Positions 1 to 8,157 of a DNA stretch of 64,000 nt are shown piece after piece (the first letter of the stretch is position 1; each line of letters opens with the position of its first letter). The stretch covers positions 16,913-80,912 of the forward strand of contig JAHBNG010000060.1 in NCBI GenBank assembly GCA_019217005.1. Direction: 5' to 3'. This stretch comes from Chloroflexi bacterium TSY. GTDB lineage: Bacteria; Chloroflexota; Anaerolineae; Caldilineales; Caldilineaceae. A model generated the notes under the pieces. The model did not search any database. It saw only the letters and a list, made by a program, of their open reading frames with translations, and was not told the DNA's origin. The translations under genes and the position numbers were made by a program.

Positions 1-407
1 AGACAATGGTTAATCTTGTCAGTGGGGCACTGCTGATGATCGTGCTGCTCAACTTGCTCACCACGATCATCTTGAGCGTACAGGAACGTATCCACGATTT
101 CGGCATTCTTAAGGCCATTGGGCTGACCCCGCGCCAGATTGCGTTGAGTGTAGCGTCCAGCATGAGTCTGTTGGCATTGTTAGCCGTACCCACCGGTATT
201 GTGGTGGGCATCATCGTCACCCGGGTGTTATGGGGGGTAATCGGCCAACTGACCCAGGACGATACCTCAGCCATCACGACGGTGGTCAATTGGGGCACGC
301 TAGCGTTGTTGCTGCCAGGGACGATCTTGTTGGCCGTGTTGAGCAGCATCATTCCTGCACGGCAGGCGGCCAAGTTGCCCGTATCTGAGGCGTTGCGGTA
401 CGAATAA
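1..407 (+). CDS. ABC transporter permease, FtsX/MacB type (C-terminal part)
   Basis: The gene runs in from the left edge; the first full codon is at 3 and the stop at 405-407. About 134 residues are visible. They hold a membrane helix, a cytoplasmic loop with ERIHDFGILKAIGLTPRQIA, two more helices, and the typical FtsX-family ending with IIPARQAAKLPVSEALRYE. This C-terminal block is characteristic of MacB/LolC/FtsX permeases, which couple ATP hydrolysis to mechanical work on a periplasmic or extracellular substrate. The substrate cannot be told. The ATPase partner and the rest of the permease lie outside the window. Confidence 0.85.
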   Translation, partial: TMVNLVSGALLMIVLLNLLTTIILSVQERIHDFGILKAIGLTPRQIALSVASSMSLLALLAVPTGIVVGIIVTRVLWGVIGQLTQDDTSAITTVVNWGTLALLLPGTILLAVLSSIIPARQAAKLPVSEALRYE

Positions 408-435
408 CAAGAGCAGTGGCTGTCCGTATACTGAC

Positions 436-486
436 CCAGAAAAGTTTTGTCTTGGCTTGGGAAGACGTGGTACAGAACTTTTCTGG
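436..486. repeat. Hairpin with 15-bp arms after the FtsX gene
   Basis: Arms CCAGAAAAGTTTTGT (436-450) and ACAGAACTTTTCTGG (472-486) pair with one mismatch around a 21-base loop, starting 28 bases past the permease stop. There is no T-run, so a classical terminator is unlikely. The arm resembles the inner end of the 81-bp MITE found at 15566 and 53658 (CCGAAAAGTTCTGTG), so this may be a diverged relative of that element. Confidence 0.5.
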
Positions 487-607
487 GGAGCTATAAGTGA
501 TAGTCCGTCAGCATCTTCAAGATTCTCAAGCTACAAGCTGCTCCGATACGGATCCTGCCACTTATCCCGCAGCCACGACCAATAATAAAGAATATTCACT
601 TTGCCCC

Positions 608-635
608 TTGACAAAATAGAAATTTATGGTAATAT
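608..635 (+). promoter_or_regulatory. Sigma70-type promoter before the LuxR remnant
   Basis: TTGACA at 608-613 and TAATAT at 630-635 with a 16-base spacer and a TATGG extended -10. It is followed by an AT-rich, partly palindromic stretch containing TATACTCGATAT at 648-659. The same 12-mer recurs at 1282-1293. The gene it once served appears to be the broken LuxR reading frame just downstream. Confidence 0.5.
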
Positions 636-747
636 ATATCTAGTATATATACTCGATATGCATTCTCTCGGAAGGAATTCAAACGGATAAGCCACTATCA
701 ACAGAACGATTTGGTGCGGATATACCTGTCACTCGATGCTTAACCAT

Positions 748-1243
748 CAACTATGGGTAGGGGCACTGAGCGAAGGTGAATTTGAGGTCTTGCGACTGAT
801 CGATGGGGGTCTGTCGGATTGAAAAAAGCTATCAGCCATCAGCTGGAATCGGGCCTTGTCTCGCTGCTGATTTTTATACTTTCCTATACTCAGTAGATCC
901 AAATTTGGCGTTTTTGGCTATTTTCAGTCGAGATTGCAGGGATTTTGGAGTCATTTATTCAGATTTCGGTTACAGAAAACAACCTATTTCATATCTGAAA
1001 ATCGCCCAAATCTAACGCAAAAACTAGATATCGACCGGCAAATTTGTATTTATGTCAACTGTTTAGCCAGAATTCTCTCTCAAAACCTGAAATTTGGATC
1101 TACTGATACTACGAGAAATTTCGGATCAGTTCGTGACTGCAATTGGTACTGTCAAACGACATATCAGCAACATCTTCGGTAAGTTGGGTGTGCAAAGCCG
1201 CATACAGGCCGTTGCGCGTGCCAGACAGTTCAATCTGCAGTAA
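748..1243 (+). pseudogene. LuxR-type HTH regulator remnant, interrupted
   Basis: Two halves of a C-terminal LuxR (GerE-type) helix-turn-helix can be read. The first, around 750-800, gives LSEGEFEVLRLIDGGLS. The second, 1111-1243, gives REIS followed by GTVKRHISNIFGKLGVQSR and ends FNLQ-stop. Between them lie about 75 bases of unrecognised sequence and a 215-bp MITE (891-1105). No long N-terminal sensor domain is present upstream, so this is the surviving tail of a regulator. Confidence 0.7.
891..1105 (+). mobile_element. 215-bp MITE, family A, copy 1
   Basis: The element begins CAGTAGATCCAAATTT and ends with its inverted copy, AAATTTGGATCTACTG. It is flanked by a 5-bp target duplication ATACT (886-890 and 1106-1110). 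It is the same length as, and differs at only two positions from, the copy at 16027-16241, which is inverted and has a different target duplication. No transposase is encoded. An open frame from 934 runs outward through the right terminal repeat. Confidence 0.92.
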
Positions 1244-1408
1244 TTATAGTGTCAGCCCGGGTGTTTTTTCTCCGCCTAATGTATACTCGATATATATTCG
1301 GGGTATGGACAACTGCAGGATTCATAGGATGGAACATGATGAACCCTTGATTGATAACTTTCGAATTAGGCTACTTGACATATAACTGATATTCAATGGG
1401 AGGAATTT

Positions 1409-1870
1409 ATGAGCACACTAGGACTTGTCCATACAGTACTTGCATTGATGGCTCTCGGGTTGGGTGCGCTTGTTCTGGCGCGGTCCAAGAGCGGTCGCTG
1501 GCACCGTTCGCTTGGACACCTTTACTTTGGCTTGATGGTGGCGATGAATATGACGGGCCTGTTTATGACTCAGCTTTTTGGGGGATTTGGCCCCTTTCAC
1601 TGGATGGCCGTCGCCACGTTGATTATCTTGGCGGCCGGAATTTCGACCGTTCTCCTGCGCTGGCCGGCCAAGGGATGGCGCAAGCTCCACGGTCATTTTA
1701 TGGCCGCCTCCTATGTCGCGCTGGTGGCCGGGGCGGGGGCAGAAGTCGGAAGTCGGCTACCCGGCGTGCCCAGGGGCATGGGTATCATCGTCCCATCTGT
1801 CCTGATCGTCGCCATCGGTATTTATCTGATCATTACTCGGATCGAGCCAACTCAACCCAAGACAGTTTAG
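1409..1870 (+). CDS. DUF2306-like small membrane protein
   Basis: A 153-aa protein with about four predicted membrane helices. The conserved features are short His-containing loops (GRWHRSLGHLYF near residue 30 and WRKLHGHFMAASY near 91), as seen in DUF2306 family membrane proteins. GGGAGGAATTT lies just upstream of the ATG. The function of the family is unknown. The gene is followed by a secreted lipoprotein in the same direction. Confidence 0.75.
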   Translation: MSTLGLVHTVLALMALGLGALVLARSKSGRWHRSLGHLYFGLMVAMNMTGLFMTQLFGGFGPFHWMAVATLIILAAGISTVLLRWPAKGWRKLHGHFMAASYVALVAGAGAEVGSRLPGVPRGMGIIVPSVLIVAIGIYLIITRIEPTQPKTV

Positions 1871-2078
1871 CGAACAAAAAGTGTATTCACAGCAGAGTAA
1901 AGATGAAACTTTCAAGTTATTTTGGATAGAAAATCGTTCAGATGATTCATCCCTACGCAAACATCTCAGTATCAGTAGACCGCAATACACAATTTTACCA
2001 GTCAGATGTGACTTTGGACTTTGGACTGACGACTGCGGACTACTGAGTATACGATTCACAACACAAGGAGCATAACTG

Positions 2079-2621
2079 ATGAAACAACGAATCTACCTAT
2101 TTATTACCACTATAACAGCACTGGCACTCTTAGTTAGCGCATGCCAACCAATCATGGATATTGCCAGCGCGGAGGCTACTTCAGTGAGCACTTTAGAGGC
2201 CAACAAAGCGTTGATTCGGCGCTTTGTAAAAGAGGGCAAGAACCGCGAAAATCCAGCCGCCGTCAGAGAGATCTTTTCGCCCGACTATCAGCACCACTTC
2301 CATATGCCAGGTGAAGAGATACCGCCTGGTCTGGCTGGCCCCGCCCGCATTGGTGAAATTTTCGGCACAGCCTTTCCCGAGATTGAAGTCACAATCGAAA
2401 TCTTGATTGCCGAGGGCGACTATGTACTGGAGCGCAGCAACGTGACGGCTTTGAACGGCGGCCCCTTCCTGAATATTCCTGCGACGAACCAGACTGTGAC
2501 CTGGACCGAGAATCATCTCTATCGCATCGTCGATGGGCTGATTGTGGAGCATTGGCCCGAAGCCGATATGGCGGGTCTACTCGAGCAGGTAGGAGCCTTG
2601 TCAGCGATAACAGGAGAGTAG
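2079..2621 (+). CDS. SnoaL-like (ester cyclase fold) lipoprotein
   Basis: 180 aa. The N-terminus is a lipoprotein signal peptide with lipobox LVSAC, so the mature protein should be anchored at Cys21. The rest resembles the SnoaL-like polyketide cyclase / NTF2 fold: a first helix with NKALIRRFVKEG, the motif YQHHFHMPGEE around residue 70, then strands ending HLYRIVDGLIVEHW. Proteins of this kind bind small hydrophobic molecules, and many have no known reaction. An AAGGAG box precedes the start. Confidence 0.75.
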   Translation: MKQRIYLFITTITALALLVSACQPIMDIASAEATSVSTLEANKALIRRFVKEGKNRENPAAVREIFSPDYQHHFHMPGEEIPPGLAGPARIGEIFGTAFPEIEVTIEILIAEGDYVLERSNVTALNGGPFLNIPATNQTVTWTENHLYRIVDGLIVEHWPEADMAGLLEQVGALSAITGE

Positions 2622-2772
2622 CCGAATCACACCAAATCGTTCAGGCTGGGCAGTTTCCAGAACTAGCCCAGTCTCTTGCAGCTAAAGGATGCAATTTATG
2701 GAAGCCCAAGGTAGGACTATATTTGAGGTCTCAAGAGAAATCAAGTTTTACGGCATAGCTAAGGGGACAAGC

Positions 2773-2931
2773 ATGAATAGGAAAATGGTATCAACGATTC
2801 TAAGCACCCTCGGTGTACTTTTCATACTGGCTTCATCATTTGATATTTTGCAATCAAACAGTGGCATATTCTTAGGAATGGCCTGTTTCATAATCGCTGG
2901 TGTAGTCTGGTCACTTAAGTTTGATAATTAG
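2773..2931 (+). CDS. 52-aa membrane peptide, copy 1
   Basis: A short protein with two predicted membrane helices separated by a small loop (FDILQSNSGIF) and a polar C-terminus ending WSLKFDN. A Shine-Dalgarno-like AAGGGGACAAGC precedes ATG 2773, which is why the longer upstream start at 2689 was not chosen. A paralogue of identical length lies at 11161-11319 on the other strand, with most residues and the leader (TAAGGRGACAAG) conserved. That conservation argues for a real gene. Function unknown. Confidence 0.7.
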   Translation: MNRKMVSTILSTLGVLFILASSFDILQSNSGIFLGMACFIIAGVVWSLKFDN

Positions 2932-2981
2932 TGAAACAGGCTCAAGAAAGCGACTCTCATAAATAACGATAAGGAGAAATA

Positions 2982-3242
2982 ATGATGCGTTTTTTGATAA
3001 AGAGCACGTTTAAAGCACCACCAACTGACGAAGTTTTGGCACTCATTCCGGTAGAGCAAGCGAAAGTGAAAGAACTAGCCGAACAAGGTCTTTTCGAAGC
3101 CTTGTATGTGGCGGATGATCGATCAGCCGCCTGGGGTGTTTGGAATTGTGATTCCCAGGATGCCCTGGAGGAGCTACACGAGACACTTCCGCTACATAAC
3201 TATTTGAATATCGATATTACATTATTGTCTGATGACTTCTAA
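2982..3242 (+). CDS. Small muconolactone isomerase-like / YciI-like protein
   Basis: 86 aa, starting at a double ATG behind AAGGAGAAATA. The pattern MRFLIKSTFK at the start, then residues on loss of activity-free helices and WGVWNCDSQDALEELHETLPL, then a final beta strand, is typical of ferredoxin-like dimeric alpha-beta barrel proteins of the muconolactone isomerase / DUF3303-like group. These bind or isomerise small organic acids. The exact reaction cannot be assigned. Confidence 0.6.
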   Translation: MMRFLIKSTFKAPPTDEVLALIPVEQAKVKELAEQGLFEALYVADDRSAAWGVWNCDSQDALEELHETLPLHNYLNIDITLLSDDF

Positions 3243-3290
3243 TCGAACAAATTTCGACTTATCTAAAACGAATGCACTAAGGAGCAAATC

Positions 3291-4157
3291 ATGACTGTCA
3301 CATCAAATGAATTGAAGAATGTAGGATTGGATTTACAAACAGAAAAGCGGACTGACAGACCCGTAAGATCGGTGATGAAGCGCGTCAGGCAAGCAACTTT
3401 GGTACTGTTGGCAACGCTATTCGTGTTATTCGCGGCGACCCAAATCTATTTCTACTCGGGCAGCAGAGAGTACAACTATGACCGCTTTAATGCCAACAGT
3501 TTCGTTAGCAAAGACGATGTATTGCCAGCAGGCCAACCTATTCCCGATGGCTCTCTCTACAATGTCAACAGCGGTGAGTTTGTGGCATTGAGTGCGCTTT
3601 GGCAAGAGAAGCCAATTGTTGTCGAGATGGCAAGCATTACCTGTTTTATCTTTGCTGACAAGATAGCAAGTATGAAAGCATTGCAAGCGCGCTATGGGCA
3701 TGAGGTTGATTTTTATATCCTCTACGGTCGCGAAGCCCACCCTGGTGCAAACTACACGGCGCACAGCACATTTGAACAAAAGGTTGGCTATGCAACCGAT
3801 CTCGTCGCATTGGACCAACCAGAGCGAACAGTCCTTGTCGATGACATTGACGGGACAGTGCATAAACAGCTTGGGCCGATGAGCAATGCTCTCTACTTGG
3901 TTGGCACAGACGGGATTGTTGCCCATCGCGCAAACTGGAATGATGTTGAAGTGTTACCCCAAGAAATTGATAAACTCTTGGCCCATAATGGCCTAGCTGG
4001 CAGATATACATCCTACACAGATCTCGACAATCAGCCAACTGGATCAAGATCCTTGGGAGAAGAACTATTCCGCGTTACCCAACGCTCTGGCAGTGGGTCA
4101 TTGTTCGATGTGCTCAGTTACATACCAACGATCATCGCGCGGCAGCTCGTGTCTTAA
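3291..4157 (+). CDS. Iodothyronine deiodinase-like redoxin, membrane anchored
   Basis: 288 aa. Residues about 35-57 form one membrane helix after a basic cytoplasmic stretch, so the body is probably extracytoplasmic. The catalytic region reads PIVVEMASITCFIF (around residue 110), with Cys at the place of the selenocysteine of animal deiodinases. It is followed by FYILYGREAHP and VDDIDGTVHKQLG, both hallmark blocks of the T4_deiodinase family. Bacterial members are thought to be thiol or peroxide redox proteins; that activity is inferred. AAGGAGC precedes the ATG. Confidence 0.8.
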   Translation: MTVTSNELKNVGLDLQTEKRTDRPVRSVMKRVRQATLVLLATLFVLFAATQIYFYSGSREYNYDRFNANSFVSKDDVLPAGQPIPDGSLYNVNSGEFVALSALWQEKPIVVEMASITCFIFADKIASMKALQARYGHEVDFYILYGREAHPGANYTAHSTFEQKVGYATDLVALDQPERTVLVDDIDGTVHKQLGPMSNALYLVGTDGIVAHRANWNDVEVLPQEIDKLLAHNGLAGRYTSYTDLDNQPTGSRSLGEELFRVTQRSGSGSLFDVLSYIPTIIARQLVS

Positions 4158-4259
4158 TGCATCTGCCTTGCGTGGAATTGAGCAGCCCCTCTGTGAAACT
4201 CAACATCAATGGCTTGTCCACATTGAATTTTCGTTCCTATGCTGTGCTCTGTATGAAAA

Positions 4260-4300
4260 CCGTAGTTTGGTCTCTCTGCGAGAGCTTTCGAAAACTACGG
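4260..4300. other. Inverted repeat in the 260-base gap between convergent genes
   Basis: CCGTAGTTT (4260-4268) pairs with AAACTACGG (4292-4300), with a nested CTCTC-TGC-GAGAG hairpin inside. It lies between the 3' ends of the redoxin gene and the response regulator gene and may act as a bidirectional terminator. There is no clear T-tract. Nothing else is recognisable in 4158-4417. Confidence 0.35.
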
Positions 4301-4417
4301 GGTTCATCACAACTGCAGTATAAGCTGACAAATGTATCGCAAGAATCGCCTCTGTGTCATTCTGCGGCAAATCGGTATGCCCTGGTGTTGCGGTTCACGG
4401 GCGAATAGGCAATTCAC

Positions 4418-5056
4418 TCACGACAGATTGAGACGCAAAATCCCTTTCTCGAGTGCTGTTGTCACCGCGGCTGTTCGGTCGTTAACACCGAGCTTGCCAT
4501 AAATGTGAATCAGGTGTGTTTTGACTGTCGCGGTGCTGATGTGTAGCTGCTTGGCAATTGCTTTGTTGTCATGACCGCGTGAAACCAGCGTCAAAACCTC
4601 GATCTCCCGACGACTCAACTGCTCTTCGGCTGGGGCGCGCATGCGGTCCATCAATCGGGAAGCCACCACCGGTGTCAGGACCGATTCTCCCTGAGCAACA
4701 TTGCGGACGGCAGTAAAAAAATCCTCACGGGGGGTATCCTTGAGCAGGTAGCCTGTTGCGCCGGCTTCAATCGCACGCACGATATCTGCATCTGTGTCAT
4801 AGGTGGTCAGCACCAATATGTATGGAGGCGCTTCTTGTTTTGTGATCGCCTGAATGGCCGTTACGCCATCTGTGTCGGGCATCCTCAGATCCATCAAGAT
4901 GACATCGGGCCGGAGCGTTTGACTCAGGCGAATTGCTTCTGTCCCGTTACTGGCTTCGCCGACGACCTCAATATCGTCCTGGCTATTTAATATGCCTTCG
5001 ATTCCGGCTCGAACAACCGGATGATCATCCACAAGAAGAATACGAATCGGCTTCAT
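4418..5056 (-). CDS. NarL/LuxR-family response regulator
   Basis: 212 aa. The receiver domain carries the acidic pair in ILLVDDHP, the phospho-acceptor Asp in DVILMDLRMPDTDG, and the Lys in LLKDTP. The C-terminal LuxR helix-turn-helix has LSRREIEVLTLVSRGHDNKAIA and STATVKTHLIHIYGKLGV. ATG 5056 was preferred over upstream TTG 5110 because AGGAG lies just before it and family members start at MKPIRILLVDD. It is ten bases downstream of its (now split) sensor kinase and near an ABC-2 exporter, the usual layout for exporter control. Confidence 0.9.
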   Translation of the reverse strand: MKPIRILLVDDHPVVRAGIEGILNSQDDIEVVGEASNGTEAIRLSQTLRPDVILMDLRMPDTDGVTAIQAITKQEAPPYILVLTTYDTDADIVRAIEAGATGYLLKDTPREDFFTAVRNVAQGESVLTPVVASRLMDRMRAPAEEQLSRREIEVLTLVSRGHDNKAIAKQLHISTATVKTHLIHIYGKLGVNDRTAAVTTALEKGILRLNLS

Positions 5057-5066
5057 GGGTCTCCTC

Positions 5067-6531
5067 TTATTCACTCTCCTGGTCACTCTCCTGGTCACGT
5101 TCTTGATCAATCGTGAAGCGTTGGGTCATACGCTGGATAGGTAGCTGCACAACCACGGTTGTCCCCTCATTCGGCTCGCTCTCTAAGGTTAGAAGGCCGC
5201 CAACCTGGCTTACTCGTTGTCGCATGGCGATCAGCCCATAACCGCCACCTTGTGTCGGCTGTGGGGCTTGGCTGAAGCCAATGCCATTATCGTGCACGTC
5301 CAACATGACCACATCGACCATGTAAGAGAGCGTAACCTGCACAGATGAGGCTTGGGCATGCTTTTGTACATTGGCCAGGGACTCTTGTATAGCACGGATC
5401 AGGGTCGTTTCCGCCTCGGGATGTAGGTGTATGTGGGTGCCCGTTACAGCTGTCTCTGCCCGTATGGCACTCTGCTCTGACCAACCTTGCACGACACGTT
5501 CAATGGCCTGGGGTAGCGGCGATTTTTCAAGGACTTCTGGGGGTGTTTCAGAATTAGGTTTACACTTTTGATACATAGACAAAAATCTATATGAGGTCAT
5601 TTTCTGCCTGAGCATGGCTCAAATTAGAAAATATAAACATCTTTTCTCTTTGCAAAAATGTAAACCTAATTGTCCGCCTAAAATGAACCACCCCGACTTC
5701 TGGACGTAAATCTTGCACCACCCGTCGCGCTTGGTTTAGCCCGTTCCGTGCAGTCTCTTTGGCTTGAATAAGGTGGTGATGACTTTGGATGGCAATGTCC
5801 GGTAAATTTTGTTCACTTGCTTCCAAGTGAGTGATGATACTGATAAACCCCTGGGCCAAAGTATCATGAATTTCACGTGCCAATCGCTCGCGCTCTTGGA
5901 AGATGCCTTCGCGTCGCTCTGCCGCGGCTAACTCCGCACGGGTACGCTCCAATTCCTCAATCAGTTCACGTCGTTTGCTGCTTTGGCCGATAATTCCGTT
6001 GATGAAGAAAACCATGGTAAACCCACCAATGGCAAAAATCAACAGCGTCCACAAAACCGGAATATTTAGACTCACAGAAGCAATGTCAGCGACATGGATT
6101 TGTTGATAATAGAGCTGTAGATATGTGACCATGCCGGTCAGAACAAGACCAATCGGAATGGCCATCCTGAGCTGAATATAGGAGAAGACTTGCGGGCCAA
6201 GACCCATTAAGACTAAGTTGAAATTAGGATATAGAAAAGCGAGCGCAAACCAGAACACGATGGCTCCCGTTAAGTAGACGAGCGCCACGTGGGGCGGAAA
6301 GGGACAGCCACTGCCGACAACACGCAAACGGATATAGTCACGCAAACGGATATAGTAAAGGAAAACAACGTGCCATAGGGCGAGGACGATGGTCAGAATC
6401 CACATCCGCCACTGCTCTTCTGCTGTCAAGTTATCCTCAACCAAGGTCGTCACAGCAGAGAAGAGTAGAGCCGCGATAAAAATCGCCGACCAAATCCAAA
6501 TTGATTTTTGCCAAAAGTCTGTCTTTGCCAT
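5067..6531 (-). pseudogene. NarL-type sensor histidine kinase, split by a MITE
   Basis: The 5' part (6531 down to 5695) encodes about five membrane helices, a coiled linker and the HisKA_3 dimerisation helix with the phospho-acceptor His in RERLAREIHDTLAQGF. It ends at QDLRPEV. The 3' part (5539 to 5067) resumes at VLEKSPLPQAI and carries the HATPase region, with an N-box (ESLANVQKHA) and G-boxes (DNGIGF, GGYGLIAMRQR). Removing 155 bp plus one 8-bp duplication joins the halves into a continuous 433-aa kinase. As it stands, translation stops inside the element. The C-terminus ends in a tandem QESDQESE. Confidence 0.9.
5540..5694. mobile_element. 155-bp MITE, family B
   Basis: Flanked by an 8-bp direct repeat GACTTCTG (5532-5539 and 5695-5702). 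The ends begin GGGGTGTTTCA and, inverted, GGGGTGGTTCA. Further in, AATTAGGTTTACACTTTTG is matched by its near-perfect inverse at the other end. No coding capacity. An 8-bp duplication with GG-starting ends is seen in ISL3-type elements, which are a possible source of transposase; that link is inference. No second copy was seen in this window. Confidence 0.88.
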
Positions 6532-6773
6532 AGTCTCGCTGCGTCTATTTATCAACCATCAATCTACGTTGTTTGCTTCCCCAAATCTGGCTGTAGTGTA
6601 GCCTGCCCTATTTATTATACTGCTGGCAGAACACATGGTGATAATCACAACCAGATCGATAATTGGTGGTCGCAAGCAGTTGGCACTTTGTGCCCACTTC
6701 GTGTTTGCGCAGCAGGCGTTCCGCCAACGGTGCGGCCGCAAAGCGGCACTGCTGTGCAAACACGCACCACGAA

Positions 6774-8039
6774 TCACGCAACCCGAAAGCTCCGTACCCC
6801 AATCCCAAACAGAATCACCGCCGCGCCCAACAAAACCGCCAACTCTGGCATGATGTCGGCCAAGCCACCACTATACCACATGATATCGTGGAAGGCATCC
6901 ATAGCCCAGGCAACGGGCGAGATATGACCAATCGTGCGCATGAAGTCGGGGACGATATCCAGCGGCCACCAAGCACCCCCCAAGGGCGCAAAGACCAGTG
7001 CCAGTAGGAGCGAGATTCCGCCCGCCTGTCCCTGGCTCTTGACCCATGGCGCAATGGCAAAAGCCAGCGCGGTGATGCAGAGCACAAACGCGATCATGAT
7101 TGGGAACAAGAGGAAGGGGCGGGTGCCAAAATCTAACCCCACAACCAGACCCACGGCAAAGATAACCAGAAACTGGAGCATGCCCAGAATAAAGTAGGTA
7201 ACAATCTTGCCGCCCAGAATTTGGGCACGGGTAAGGGGCAGCGCGGCCAAACGCTGCAGCGTCCACTGGGTGCGCTCGCGCAGCAGGACGTTGGTGGCGG
7301 CCAACACCGTAAACATGACGTACATGCTCCCCATGCCCGGCACGGTCTGACCAAAGCCACTACCTGACTCGGTTGCTTCTTCCCCTGTGGTGGTCTGATA
7401 ACGCACGGCATCGCTGCGGGCATCGAGACGGGCCGCGGCATCCATATAGACGGCATCGACGAACGCAGGCTGGAGCGGTCCGATCAGCGCATCAAGCCCC
7501 GTCTGTTTGGCCAATCCGTCGAGCAGGGCATTGGTCACGGTGGCCGTTGTCGAGGCTCCGTTGACCTTTTGCAGCACGGCTTCGATGGTTTGCTGCACAG
7601 CGTTGGGCAACAATGGGTTTCCGGCAGCAAAAAAGTGAAGTTCCGTGCGCTCTAAATTTTCAATGGTCTGCGCGTAGCCTGCAGGGATCACCAGAAAGCC
7701 GTCGGTCTGCTCGTCATGGGCACGTTCTTTGCCGAGTTCTAATGTGAGGGTCTCCTCGCCCATACGGCAGAAGTCATCGGCATCGTTATCCATGGGACAG
7801 AGCACTAATGGTTCGTTCGTCGTCCGCAACTGTTCTAAAAGCGCCGCCGATTCGGCCGTTCCATCCTCATCCAGCACGTCGACTCGAACCCGCACGGGGC
7901 CATCATTGCTACCGCCGCCAAAGGCCCAACCCAGAACCAGCGTAAAGGCAATGGGCAATATGATCAGCCCGACCAGGTTACCCATCTGGGAGAAATAGAT
8001 TTTTAAATCATTTTGGACAATCGTTCGTATTGCGTTCAT
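6774..8039 (-). CDS. ABC-2 type exporter permease (shorter)
   Basis: 421 aa with the ABC2_membrane_3 layout: one N-terminal helix (LVGLIILPIAFTLVLGWAFG), a large extracytoplasmic domain of about 200 residues, and five helices at the C-terminus. The fourth-helix region contains RERTQWTLQRLAALPLTRAQILGGK, the conserved coupling segment for the ATPase. It is the last gene of an ATPase-permease-permease run read on the minus strand. Together they should form a heterodimeric exporter of a drug, lipid or peptide, with the two-component genes downstream as the likely sensor. Confidence 0.88.
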   Translation of the reverse strand: MNAIRTIVQNDLKIYFSQMGNLVGLIILPIAFTLVLGWAFGGGSNDGPVRVRVDVLDEDGTAESAALLEQLRTTNEPLVLCPMDNDADDFCRMGEETLTLELGKERAHDEQTDGFLVIPAGYAQTIENLERTELHFFAAGNPLLPNAVQQTIEAVLQKVNGASTTATVTNALLDGLAKQTGLDALIGPLQPAFVDAVYMDAAARLDARSDAVRYQTTTGEEATESGSGFGQTVPGMGSMYVMFTVLAATNVLLRERTQWTLQRLAALPLTRAQILGGKIVTYFILGMLQFLVIFAVGLVVGLDFGTRPFLLFPIMIAFVLCITALAFAIAPWVKSQGQAGGISLLLALVFAPLGGAWWPLDIVPDFMRTIGHISPVAWAMDAFHDIMWYSGGLADIMPELAVLLGAAVILFGIGVRSFRVA

Positions 8040-8061
8040 TTTATGTCTCTCTATATATACC

Positions 8062-8143
8062 GCACGAGCTTATAAATTTAAAATAAATTTGACCCCTTTT
8101 AGTCGGGTGAAGACGACAAATTTATTTTAAATTTATGGCCGTG
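8062..8143. repeat. Inverted-repeat element 1 between permease genes
   Basis: Arms at 8062-8091 and 8117-8143 share the inverted core ATAAATTTAAAATAAATTTG with GCACG at the outer ends. They enclose a 25-base loop. It lies in the 202-base gap between the two permease genes and would fold into a strong stem in the shared transcript. No target duplication could be made out. Confidence 0.6.
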
Positions 8144-8157
8144 CTCAGTATAGATGG

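Noticed and set aside
934..1182. ORF starting in the family A MITE taken as a gene
   Set aside because: It lies mostly within the element and recurs at the second copy; no independent coding evidence.
5287..5484. Alternative minus-strand ORF inside the kinase gene
   Set aside because: The HATPase motifs are in the other frame.
6663..7007. Plus-strand ORFs over the ABC permease genes
   Set aside because: Shadows of the minus-strand membrane proteins; composition is typical of reverse-complement coding.
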